This document shows positions 1-6,732 of a stretch of DNA of 7,444 bases, in pieces. Both the position numbers and the translations under genes were made by a program. The notes under the pieces were generated by a model that worked only from the letters and a program-made list of their open reading frames with translations, ran no database searches and was not told the origin of the DNA. How positions within the stretch are numbered: the first letter of the stretch is position 1; each line of letters begins with the position of its first letter. The stretch is from assembly GCA_913061335.1 (NCBI GenBank), contig CAJXTP010000146.1, forward strand, positions 1 to 7,444, in the 5' to 3' direction. Source of the stretch: an uncultured Loktanella sp. (GTDB taxonomy: Bacteria > Pseudomonadota > Alphaproteobacteria > Rhodobacterales > Rhodobacteraceae).

Positions 1-276
1 GTTGGCGCTGTGTTGTTGGCAGCAAGTCGCGCGATTGGCGAGACTATGATCGTGGTGTTGGGCGCAGGGGCAGCCGCACGGATGTCGATGAACCCGTTCG
101 AGGCCATGACAACAATCACCGTCAAGATCGTCAGCCAACTGACCGGCGACACTGACTTTGCCAGCCCGGAAACGCTGGTTGCGTTCGCCCTTGGGCTGAC
201 CCTGTTCGCCTTTACGTTGGGACTGAATGTGGTGGCCCTGATCGTCGTGCGCAAATATCGGGAGCAATACGAATGA
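1..276 (+). CDS. pstC: Phosphate ABC transporter permease PstC, C-terminal fragment
   Basis: This is the last 91 codons of an inner-membrane permease; the start lies outside the window and the reading frame is open from base 1. PstC pairs with PstA to form the membrane channel of the high-affinity phosphate importer PstSCAB. What is visible is the segment SRAIGETMIVVLGAGAAA, typical of the region after the EAA loop in PstC, followed by a final membrane helix (about residues 59-80 of the fragment) and a short basic cytoplasmic tail ending KYREQYE. The stop codon overlaps the start of pstA in an ATGA arrangement, which suggests translational coupling. Identity rests on this sequence and on the order of the genes that follow. 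Confidence 0.93.
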   Translation, partial: VGAVLLAASRAIGETMIVVLGAGAAARMSMNPFEAMTTITVKIVSQLTGDTDFASPETLVAFALGLTLFAFTLGLNVVALIVVRKYREQYE

Positions 277-1601
277 CCATGTCAAAACAGTCACTGTTGG
301 TGCGCGATGAACGCACCACGCGGCGCAACGCGGCCGAAGTGCGGTTTCGCACATATGGGCTGTGTGCGATCGGTATTGCAGCAATGGCGCTGGTGGTCTT
401 GCTGACCACGGTTGTGTCCAGCGGCGTTGGCGCGTTTCGCCAGACCTACATCATGCTTGAAATAGCATTGCCCGAAGCCAAACTGGACGTTATGGGCACA
501 CGCGACCCTGCAGTCATGGCCAAGGTCACGACGTTTGGTTACGCGCCTATGCTGCGGGACGCACTTCTGAACAAGTTGGCGGAGCAGGAAATCACGACAT
601 CTTTGTCGGACAAAGACGTTGCTGGAATGATCAGCAAAGAAGCGGTCGCAACCGTGCGTAACCATGTGCTGGCGAACCCTGATCTAGTTGGCGGCACCGT
701 AACGTTGGATGTTCTGGCAGAGGGACGGATCGACGGGTATTTCAAGGGTCGTGTCACAATGCAAAGCGCGGGTCTGGACCGAAACACATCACCTGAAGCG
801 CTGCAGATTGCGCAGAGCCTTGCTGACGCAGGCGTGATTGAAACGCGGTTCAACTGGCATTTTTTGACAGCACCAGACGCCAGCGATCAACGCCCTGAAG
901 CCGCCGGTCTAGGGGTGGCAATTCTTGGGTCGCTTTACATGATGTTGGTTGTTTTAGTGCTGGCTTTGCCAATCGGCGTTGCGGCATCAATCTATCTGGA
1001 AGAATTTGCGCCAAAAAACCGGTTGTCCGATCTGATAGAAGTGAACATCAGCAATCTCGCCGCTGTACCGTCGATTGTGTTCGGCATTCTGGGACTAGCT
1101 ATTTTCATCAATTTTGCCGGTTTGCGCCAGTCCTCTCCGCTGGTTGGCGGGCTGGTGCTTACGTTGATGACTTTGCCGACGATCATCATATCGACACGGG
1201 CCGCACTGAAATCAGTGCCACCGTCAATTCGGGATGCCGCATTGGGCGTCGGCGCAAGCAAAATGCAATCTGTGTTCCACCACGTTCTACCGCTTGCGGC
1301 ACCCGGTATTTTGACGGGAACCATCATCGGCCTGGCGCAGGCGTTGGGGGAAACTGCACCGCTGTTGCTAATCGGCATGGTGGCTTTCGTGCGCGAATAT
1401 CCGGCACCATACAGTGAAACCGCTGGGTTATTTGGCGAAGCTGCGACAGCACTTCCCGTGCAGGTCTTTAACTGGACACAGCGCGCCGACCCCGGATTTG
1501 CCGAACGCGCATCAGGGGCGATCATCACGTTGCTGGTGTTTCTAGCCGTCATGAACATTGCGGCAGTCCTACTGCGCCGCCGATTTGAACGCCGCTGGTA
1601 A
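273..1601 (+). CDS. pstA: Phosphate ABC transporter permease PstA, long form with N-terminal extra domain
   Basis: This is the second membrane subunit of the phosphate importer, 442 residues. A helix at about 29-52 is followed by a roughly 150-residue soluble, probably periplasmic, insert (about 55-205). The permease core starts near residue 210 (AAGLGVAILGSLYMM). The EAA coupling loop that contacts PstB lies near 320-340 (DAALGVGASKMQSVFHHVLP), and the protein ends in a helix and a basic tail. Enterobacterial PstA is about 300 residues; the extra N-terminal part is the DUF3333-type extension known from alphaproteobacterial PstA, so the length is normal for the group. The start overlaps the pstC stop by four bases; an in-frame ATG at 279 is an alternative start. 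The role of the insert is not known to me. Confidence 0.95.
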   Translation: MTMSKQSLLVRDERTTRRNAAEVRFRTYGLCAIGIAAMALVVLLTTVVSSGVGAFRQTYIMLEIALPEAKLDVMGTRDPAVMAKVTTFGYAPMLRDALLNKLAEQEITTSLSDKDVAGMISKEAVATVRNHVLANPDLVGGTVTLDVLAEGRIDGYFKGRVTMQSAGLDRNTSPEALQIAQSLADAGVIETRFNWHFLTAPDASDQRPEAAGLGVAILGSLYMMLVVLVLALPIGVAASIYLEEFAPKNRLSDLIEVNISNLAAVPSIVFGILGLAIFINFAGLRQSSPLVGGLVLTLMTLPTIIISTRAALKSVPPSIRDAALGVGASKMQSVFHHVLPLAAPGILTGTIIGLAQALGETAPLLLIGMVAFVREYPAPYSETAGLFGEAATALPVQVFNWTQRADPGFAERASGAIITLLVFLAVMNIAAVLLRRRFERRW

Positions 1602-1615
1602 CGAAGGACAGAAGA

Positions 1616-2413
1616 ATGAAAGACACCAATGTGATTGAGGGTATCCAAACCATGACGCAACAGAAAATTTCAGCAAAAAATGTGCAAGTCCGCTATGGCG
1701 ATGTTGTCGCAATCAAGGACGTGTCGGTGGATATCGCCGCCAATACTGTGACCGCATTTATCGGGCCATCTGGCTGTGGTAAATCCACTTTTCTACGCTG
1801 TTTGAACCGGATGAATGACACGATCGATATTTGTCGGGTGACGGGCGATATCCACATCGATGATGAAGATATTTACGACCGCAACGTCGACCCCGTCCAG
1901 TTGCGTGCCAAGGTTGGCATGGTGTTTCAGAAACCCAACCCGTTTCCGAAATCCATCTTTGACAATGTAGCCTACGGCCCGAAAATTCATGGCCTCGCAC
2001 GCAACCAATCTGATATGGCTGACATCGTCGAAAATGCCTTAAGGAAAGCGGCGCTGTGGAATGAAGTCAAAGATCGTTTGGACAGTCCCGGCACCGGGCT
2101 GTCAGGCGGGCAACAGCAACGTTTGTGCATTGCACGTGCCATCGCCACGGCCCCCGAAATACTGTTGATGGACGAGCCTTGTTCTGCGCTTGATCCCATT
2201 GCGACTGCGCAAATCGAAGAGCTGATTGATGATTTGCGCCAGAATTACTGCGTGGTGATCGTCACCCACTCGATGCAACAGGCCGCACGGATCAGCCAGA
2301 AAACAGCGTTTTTCCACCTTGGCAGCTTGGTGGAATACGGCGATACTGGTCAGATATTCACAGCGCCCAGTGACCCGAGAACTGAAAGCTACATCACCGG
2401 CAGGATTGGATAA
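1616..2413 (+). CDS. pstB: Phosphate import ATP-binding protein PstB
   Basis: This is the cytoplasmic ATPase that drives phosphate uptake through PstCA. All ABC landmarks are present: Walker A GPSGCGKST at 50-58, Q-loop in FQKPNPFP (Gln105), signature LSGGQQQR at 162-169, Walker B ILLMDEP at 182-188, D-loop SALD at 190-193 and switch His218. FQKPNPFP and the C-terminal end SYITGRIG are characteristic of PstB rather than of other importers. With the start at 1616 the protein has 265 residues. A purine-rich GAAGGACAG just upstream supports that start, but ATG 1652 would give a 253-residue protein closer to the usual PstB length. The gene begins 14 bases after pstA and ends 3 bases before phoU. 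Confidence 0.97.
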   Translation: MKDTNVIEGIQTMTQQKISAKNVQVRYGDVVAIKDVSVDIAANTVTAFIGPSGCGKSTFLRCLNRMNDTIDICRVTGDIHIDDEDIYDRNVDPVQLRAKVGMVFQKPNPFPKSIFDNVAYGPKIHGLARNQSDMADIVENALRKAALWNEVKDRLDSPGTGLSGGQQQRLCIARAIATAPEILLMDEPCSALDPIATAQIEELIDDLRQNYCVVIVTHSMQQAARISQKTAFFHLGSLVEYGDTGQIFTAPSDPRTESYITGRIG

Positions 2414-2416
2414 CCG

Positions 2417-3124
2417 ATGACAAACGAACATATTCATTCAGCTTTTGATACCGACTTGGACGGCGTTCAAGCGGAGATCATGAAAATGGGCGGCCTTGTT
2501 GAAAACGCCATTCGCCTTGGTATGAAAGCCCTTGAAACCCGCGACGAAGACCTTGCGCAGCAGGTTCGCGCTGCTGATGCAGAAATCGACCACCTTGAAG
2601 AAACGATCAACGAACGTGCGGCACGGATCATCGCCTTGCGCGCGCCAACCGCCATTGATTTGCGCCTGATCTTAAGCGTGATCAAGATCAGCAGCAATCT
2701 TGAACGAATTGGTGACTACGCCAAAAACATGGCCAAGCGAACCGTGGTTCTGTCAAACATTGCCCCAATCAGCGACAGCGTTGGAACCCTGCGCCGGATG
2801 ACACGCGCCGTCGAAGTGATGCTGAAAGACGCGCTGGACGCCTACATCCACCGTGATGCAGCGCTGGCGGCCGATGTCATCGCGCGCGATGTCGATGTCG
2901 ATCAGATGTATAATGCGTTGTTTCGTGAATTGCTGACTTTCATGATGGAAGACCCGCGCAACATCACGGCCTGTTTGCACCTGCACTTTATTTCCAAGAA
3001 CACAGAACGTATGGGGGACCATGTGACTTCGATCGCAGAACAGGTCATCTATCTGGCTACTGGAATGAAACCGGATGAGGCACGGCCAAAAGCGGACAAA
3101 ACATCCACTGCAAGAGGGTTTTGA
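2417..3124 (+). CDS. phoU: Phosphate signalling protein PhoU
   Basis: PhoU is a cytoplasmic, all-helical adaptor of two similar three-helix bundles that links the Pst transporter to the PhoR kinase and keeps the Pho regulon off when phosphate is plentiful. The two halves are visible as repeats. Each carries the acidic metal-binding motif: ERIGDYAKN from Glu96 and ERMGDHVTS from Glu197. Length (235 residues) is normal for the family. The C-terminal 20 residues (about 216-235) are charged and probably disordered. The gene sits between pstB and phoB, with 3 bases to the former and no gap to the latter, so it is surely co-transcribed with both. Confidence 0.96.
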   Translation: MTNEHIHSAFDTDLDGVQAEIMKMGGLVENAIRLGMKALETRDEDLAQQVRAADAEIDHLEETINERAARIIALRAPTAIDLRLILSVIKISSNLERIGDYAKNMAKRTVVLSNIAPISDSVGTLRRMTRAVEVMLKDALDAYIHRDAALAADVIARDVDVDQMYNALFRELLTFMMEDPRNITACLHLHFISKNTERMGDHVTSIAEQVIYLATGMKPDEARPKADKTSTARGF

Positions 3125-3133
3125 TTGGTGGCA

Positions 3134-3817
3134 ATGCTCCAAGCGCAAATTCTGCTGGTCGAGGACGAACCGGCCCAACGCGAGGTTTTGACCTACAATC
3201 TTCAGGCAGAAGGTTTCACAGTGCGTTGCGCTGAAAATGGCGAAGAGGCCATTTTGATGATTAACGAGGCGCTGCCTGATCTGGTGATCCTTGATTGGAT
3301 GATGCCCTTACTCAGCGGTATAGAGGTGTGCCGTCAAATCAAGACACGCGAAGACACCCGCCATATACCGGTCATCATGCTTTCTGCTCGATCAGAAGAA
3401 GTGGATACGGTGCGCGGTCTGGAAACCGGTGCGGATGACTATGTTATAAAGCCATATTCCGTCCGTGAGCTGATGGCCCGCGCCCGCACACAACTGCGCC
3501 GTACACGCGCCGTCGGGGCGGGAAGCACACTTACATTCGAAGATATTGTCCTTGATCCCGTAAACCACCGCGTCAGTCGCAATATGCAAGAACTGAAACT
3601 GGGACCGACCGAATTTAGATTGCTAAGCAGGCTGATGGAAAGACCGGGACGGGTTTTCAGCCGCAACCAATTGCTCGACCTCGTGTGGGGATGCGACGTT
3701 TTTGTGGATACGCGCACCGTCGACGTTCACGTTGCCCGACTGCGCAAAGCACTGACGTTATACGAAGACGGTGATCCGATCAGAACGGTCCGAGGTGCGG
3801 GATACGCGCTGGGATAA
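3134..3817 (+). CDS. phoB: Phosphate regulon response regulator PhoB
   Basis: PhoB is an OmpR-type response regulator that is phosphorylated by PhoR when phosphate is scarce and then binds pho boxes to activate the Pho regulon. Numbered from ATG 3134 (227 residues), the receiver domain shows the acidic pair Asp11-Glu12, phosphoacceptor Asp54 in VILDWMMP, Ser85 and Lys106 in IKPYS. The winged-helix DNA-binding domain covers about 133-226. It includes GPTEFRLL, the recognition-helix region TRTVDVHVARLRKAL and the wing TVRGAGY, all very close to PhoB. The start is uncertain: TTG 3125 directly after the phoU stop and GTG 3128 are in frame, and the AGAGGG at 3113-3118 is better spaced for those two than for the ATG. 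No phoR follows, so the kinase gene is probably upstream of pstC. Confidence 0.93.
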   Translation: MLQAQILLVEDEPAQREVLTYNLQAEGFTVRCAENGEEAILMINEALPDLVILDWMMPLLSGIEVCRQIKTREDTRHIPVIMLSARSEEVDTVRGLETGADDYVIKPYSVRELMARARTQLRRTRAVGAGSTLTFEDIVLDPVNHRVSRNMQELKLGPTEFRLLSRLMERPGRVFSRNQLLDLVWGCDVFVDTRTVDVHVARLRKALTLYEDGDPIRTVRGAGYALG

Positions 3818-3841
3818 TCGTTCGAGGCGCCAACGCGAACT

Positions 3842-3961
3842 TGCAATAACTGACATTGCCAGCGGAAACACCGAACGGCGTGCTCATCGTCCAACGTGCG
3901 CTCATACCGCGAGAACGGTTTAGGGCGAGTTTGGCGCTTTAGTGAGACACCAGTTATTGCA
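3842..3961. repeat. Spaced 11-base inverted repeat downstream of phoB
   Basis: TGCAATAACTG at 3842-3852 returns as its exact reverse complement at 3951-3961, with 98 bases between. It lies just after the Pho operon in non-coding sequence, and the right arm falls inside the possible reverse-strand gene. A second 7-base pair, GCGCCAA at 3827-3833 with TTGGCGC at 3931-3937, crosses rather than nests with it, so a single simple hairpin does not explain both. It could be the ends of a small degraded mobile element, or chance. Confidence 0.35.
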
Positions 3962-4234
3962 GTAATCGGAAGACCACGGATAAAGCCGGAAGAAGTCAGA
4001 TGCAGGCCATAAAATAAGGTGTTTAATGGCCATCTCGCCGACCTCGGCGGGAGGCAAATGCACAGCCACGATCAATGGGTCTGCAGATGGAATCTCGTCC
4101 TTGGGAAGGTCGGTGACCCTGAGCGCGACCAAGCCGCAACCGCGCAATTTGTCCTCTTTCCAACCTTCCAACCCGAACGTGAAAATAGCACTGACGAGCG
4201 TATTATAGCCAACGATCCTCTGACGGCCTCGCAT
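3920..4234 (-). CDS. Possible small or decayed gene, unrecognised
   Basis: This is a 104-codon reverse-strand frame in the otherwise empty region between phoB and the LuxR-type regulator. I do not recognise the product. By hand count about 60 percent of its codons end in G or C, and the middle part (KDKLRGCGL-like through PPAEVGEMAIKHL) reads like a real soluble protein; the C-terminal end is rich in aromatic residues. No signal peptide or membrane helix is evident, and there is no convincing ribosome site ahead of ATG 4234. The open frame continues upstream to a TGA near 4270 with no better start, so it may be the tail of a truncated gene. The overlapping + strand frames here look like shadows. 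It may not be expressed at all. Confidence 0.3.
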   Translation of the reverse strand: MRGRQRIVGYNTLVSAIFTFGLEGWKEDKLRGCGLVALRVTDLPKDEIPSADPLIVAVHLPPAEVGEMAIKHLILWPASDFFRLYPWSSDYCNNWCLTKAPNSP

Positions 4235-4410
4235 GGGCAGAACCCTGAACCTCAGCGCTACATTGTCGATTCAAAGGGTGTCCTCATCAATACAATCAAC
4301 ATTCTTACGTAATAAGTTAAATCTGACGATTGTACGGATACTTGTCGATTGCTACTAGTTGGCTCTGAGCATTGTTTTGTGCTGTTTTGTAGACACTAGG
4401 ATTAAACTCA

Positions 4411-6156
4411 ATGCACGCTCGCCCTATTGATAATCTTGATGACAACGGAACCCCTTCGAGGGAAGATATCGTCGCACTTGCCTACTCAATGGCAATTGGC
4501 ACTGAACGGTTTTACGAGCTCATGGAAGCGCTGGCCGCGTGCACTGATCCGATTTTTCGACCAGAGAGCGATGACGTGCATACCGAAGAAACGGTTGCCT
4601 TAACGCTGTCCGCGCTGGAGCCACACTTCGAAAACGCATTGTCATTGATGCACGCCAGCGCGAAACGGCAGAAAAAGCCAAAGCACTCAGTCCAAGCGAT
4701 GGAAAATGACACCTTGCCGCATGTGTTGGTGACGCCAAGGGGGCACATCGTCTATGCGAATGCCGCTGCAAATACGCAATTTGGCGCACGGCAGGCGCAG
4801 GCGATTGATCACGCATTATTTGAACCTGAAACACTTATCTCGTTCAAGAAAGCGCTGGCAACCCTTGAGAGTTTTGAGAACAGTCAAATGGTCGCGACAT
4901 TCGAGATATGCCGTGCTGATCGCAACGAAATCACCCGCGTTGGGCTGCGTCGCATTCATGGGGAAAATCAGGAAACGCTTGGCCAAATATCCACACTGAC
5001 GACCTCTTGGCGTGCGGACCTTGCCGCTGAGTTCAAAGCGGCGATGAACATCACGCCTGTTGAAATAGAGATTGTGCGGGCCGTCGTCACCGGCATGTCG
5101 CTAAACGATCTGGCTAACAAGCGAGGCCGTGCAGTTGGGACCGTGCGGTTACAATCAAAGAAGTTGCTTCAGAAGCTTCATCTAAGGTCACAGACAGAGC
5201 TTGTCTGTCTTTACGTTAGTTTTTGTGAATTACATGTTGGGACCGCAGCGGACAACGCCCATGCTGTCGTGATGGGGGGTCCCGTTCAGCTGCTGACATT
5301 CAGTGATGGACGAAACCTTGAATATGAATGCGCAGGTCCGGCCGGTGGGCGGCCGGTTTTATTCTTTCCGGCCTTGCTTGGTGGGACCGCTTTGACCCAA
5401 CAAATGCGCCAGTCGCTTTTCAAAAAGAACATAAATCTGATTATGGTTTGGCGACCGGGGTTCGCGCAAAGCGGCTTTGACGGCCCGGCCAACTTTGATG
5501 CATTTGCGCGTCATACTGGCGACCTGAAGGCATTGCTCGCCATGCTTGGCGTCACATCGTGCCCTGTGATCGGACATATTACCTCCGTCATGTTCGCCTA
5601 TGCGATGGCATCTTATGCACCAGAATGTGTTGATAAAATCGTTTGCGTAAATGGCACTGTCCCGTCGCGGTCAGGTGCCCATGTCGCATCGTTGGATAAG
5701 GGAGAACGGCTGCGATTTATGTTACTGCGTCGCGCTCCAAAAATTGGGCGCATGATTTTGCATTCGATGCTCGCAAAGGTAGATGCCGGTTTTGATGAAG
5801 AGTTTCTGTCGACATTTCTGAACAACCCAATTGACCAGATCACCATCCATGATCCTGCGATCCGCGACACATTCCGCGATGCATTTACGAAAACAATCGC
5901 TCAGGGATACGATAGTTTTGTGCATGAATTGACATTGGGCGCGCTCGATTGGGAGCCTTTGATAAGTGGGGTCACCTGTCCGATTGATCTACTCGTCGGT
6001 GAGGGCAATCCTATTTACACACCCAAACTGGTCACGACCTATGCGCAAGAGCGTCAAGGAATGTCGGTTATCACGGTGCCGCAGACAGCGCATTTGGCGC
6101 TTTACCAAGATTTCGAGCGGATCTTGGATGCGACCATAGCCGCACCCAAAGCATAG
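4411..6156 (+). CDS. LuxR-type regulator fused to a degenerate alpha/beta-hydrolase domain
   Basis: This is a 581-residue, probably cytoplasmic, transcription regulator. Residues 1-95 look helical, and 100-185 resemble a PAS sensor (LPHVLVTPRGHIVYANAAA). A LuxR/GerE helix-turn-helix covers about 212-270: ITPVEIEIVRAVVTGMS, LNDLANKRGRAVGTVR and KLLQKLHLRSQTELV. From 290 to 578 an alpha/beta-hydrolase fold follows, with strand FFPALLGG, the nucleophile elbow near 388 and C-terminal His561. The elbow reads G-H-I-T-S where active enzymes have G-x-S-x-G, so the nucleophile is Ile390. The usual acid is Asn533 in GEGNPIYTP. His561 is kept. This suggests a ligand-binding, non-hydrolysing domain that controls DNA binding; that is inference. 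AGGA at 4398-4401 is a well-placed ribosome site. The stop lies one base from the stop of the convergent next gene. Ligand and targets cannot be told. Confidence 0.88.
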   Translation: MHARPIDNLDDNGTPSREDIVALAYSMAIGTERFYELMEALAACTDPIFRPESDDVHTEETVALTLSALEPHFENALSLMHASAKRQKKPKHSVQAMENDTLPHVLVTPRGHIVYANAAANTQFGARQAQAIDHALFEPETLISFKKALATLESFENSQMVATFEICRADRNEITRVGLRRIHGENQETLGQISTLTTSWRADLAAEFKAAMNITPVEIEIVRAVVTGMSLNDLANKRGRAVGTVRLQSKKLLQKLHLRSQTELVCLYVSFCELHVGTAADNAHAVVMGGPVQLLTFSDGRNLEYECAGPAGGRPVLFFPALLGGTALTQQMRQSLFKKNINLIMVWRPGFAQSGFDGPANFDAFARHTGDLKALLAMLGVTSCPVIGHITSVMFAYAMASYAPECVDKIVCVNGTVPSRSGAHVASLDKGERLRFMLLRRAPKIGRMILHSMLAKVDAGFDEEFLSTFLNNPIDQITIHDPAIRDTFRDAFTKTIAQGYDSFVHELTLGALDWEPLISGVTCPIDLLVGEGNPIYTPKLVTTYAQERQGMSVITVPQTAHLALYQDFERILDATIAAPKA

Positions 6157-6157
6157 A

Positions 6158-6565
6158 TTAATCCTGGAATGAGCAAAGGTAGCCGTCATGCGCCCAGCCA
6201 GTTACCGGTAGCGGTTTGAAGTTTTGCGGAATTCCGCCTGCCGTGTGGCTGCGCATACCCTCGACGACCCTGATCCAATGACCATACCATTCCCGCGTAT
6301 CCACAACCAAAATAGCTAAGCGATTGAATGACCGCATTTCTGCATGATCCGTTCCTGGCCCCATGCGCACAGAAAGGTATCCTTCCGGCCCATTCACGTT
6401 GCAAACCATGACGTTGGTTTCTCCAGGTTCGTTAAGAGGCCACTCGACATCTCGCGCAAAACCGCCAAGGTAAATATCGCCATAGACGCCCTCTTCGGCA
6501 CCCGCAGGTACGGCAAAAGTTACAGTCAATGCGATCGCAATCATACATTTCTTTAACGTAGTCAT
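6158..6565 (-). CDS. Small secreted protein with bacterial SH3-like domain
   Basis: This is a 135-residue exported protein. Residues 1-23 form a Sec signal peptide (basic MTTLKK, hydrophobic core, AGA before the likely cut at 23/24). The mature part contains an SH3_3-type domain from about 51 to 131. It opens with the hallmark LSVRMGPGTDHAEM, includes WYGHWIRVV, and closes with GWAHDGYL. Such domains usually bind peptidoglycan or other periplasmic partners. Cys55 and Cys131 flank the domain and may form a disulphide bridge. A GAGAG ribosome site (CTCTC at 6575-6579 on the + strand) lies 9 bases before the ATG. The gene is divergent from the four-cysteine secreted gene and converges on the regulator with one base between stop codons. 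The exact partner is unknown. Confidence 0.85.
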   Translation of the reverse strand: MTTLKKCMIAIALTVTFAVPAGAEEGVYGDIYLGGFARDVEWPLNEPGETNVMVCNVNGPEGYLSVRMGPGTDHAEMRSFNRLAILVVDTREWYGHWIRVVEGMRSHTAGGIPQNFKPLPVTGWAHDGYLCSFQD

Positions 6566-6619
6566 TTTTTAAATCTCTCAGTCATACTTGTAGCAAATGC
6601 ACCGCGACAGCGCGCTTCA

Positions 6620-6625
6620 TATAAT
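6620..6625 (+). promoter_or_regulatory. Candidate -10 box of the promoter for the four-cysteine secreted gene
   Basis: A perfect TATAAT stands 107 bases before the preferred ATG at 6733. The hexamer 17 bases upstream (6597-6602) matches TTGACA poorly, so the promoter would be weak or helped by an activator. Transcription would start near 6632 and give a leader of about 100 bases that contains the palindrome at 6654-6671. Confidence 0.35.
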
Positions 6626-6653
6626 GGGTTTAACAGTCCGCTAATGTGAGACC

Positions 6654-6671
6654 ATATCCCATGTGGGATAT
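6654..6671. promoter_or_regulatory. 18-base palindrome, candidate operator or leader hairpin
   Basis: ATATCCCA and TGGGATAT are exact reverse complements separated by TG. The site lies between the two divergent secreted-protein genes, downstream of the TATAAT at 6620-6625 and upstream of ATG 6733. As DNA it has the size and symmetry of a site for a dimeric regulator. As RNA it would form a 7-base-pair stem with an AUGU loop in the leader. The adjacent LuxR-type regulator is one possible binder, by proximity only. Confidence 0.45.
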
Positions 6672-6732
6672 TTATGTGGTGGAAGTTTTGACGCATTTAA
6701 ACCGCGACACAAACATAACAAGAGAATTCAAA

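Noticed and set aside
1..3817. A pho box or other novel element inside the phosphate operon
   Set aside because: I saw no tandem CTGTCAT-like repeats; the operon promoter should lie upstream of the window, and the region looks ordinary.
3818..3845. Terminator directly after phoB (GTTCG/CGAAC arms)
   Set aside because: The stem has only five base pairs, the loop is long, and no T run follows.
4019..4312. Forward-strand open frames of 97 and 60 codons in the region after phoB
   Set aside because: They have no recognisable domain, no ribosome site and an odd amino-acid mix; they overlap the better-biased reverse frame and look like shadows.
4263..4351. Direct repeats TTGTCGATT (4263-4271, 4342-4350) as regulator binding sites
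   Set aside because: Nine bases, 79 apart, without symmetry; could easily be chance.
4330..4358. Sigma-70 promoter (TTGTAC, 17 bases, TACTAG) for the LuxR-type regulator
   Set aside because: Each hexamer matches only three of six consensus positions; too weak to report.
6646..6732. Start at ATG 6646 for the four-cysteine secreted protein
   Set aside because: It would put 29 residues ahead of a clean signal peptide, has no ribosome site, and the extension is encoded by the palindrome-bearing leader; ATG 6733 fits better.
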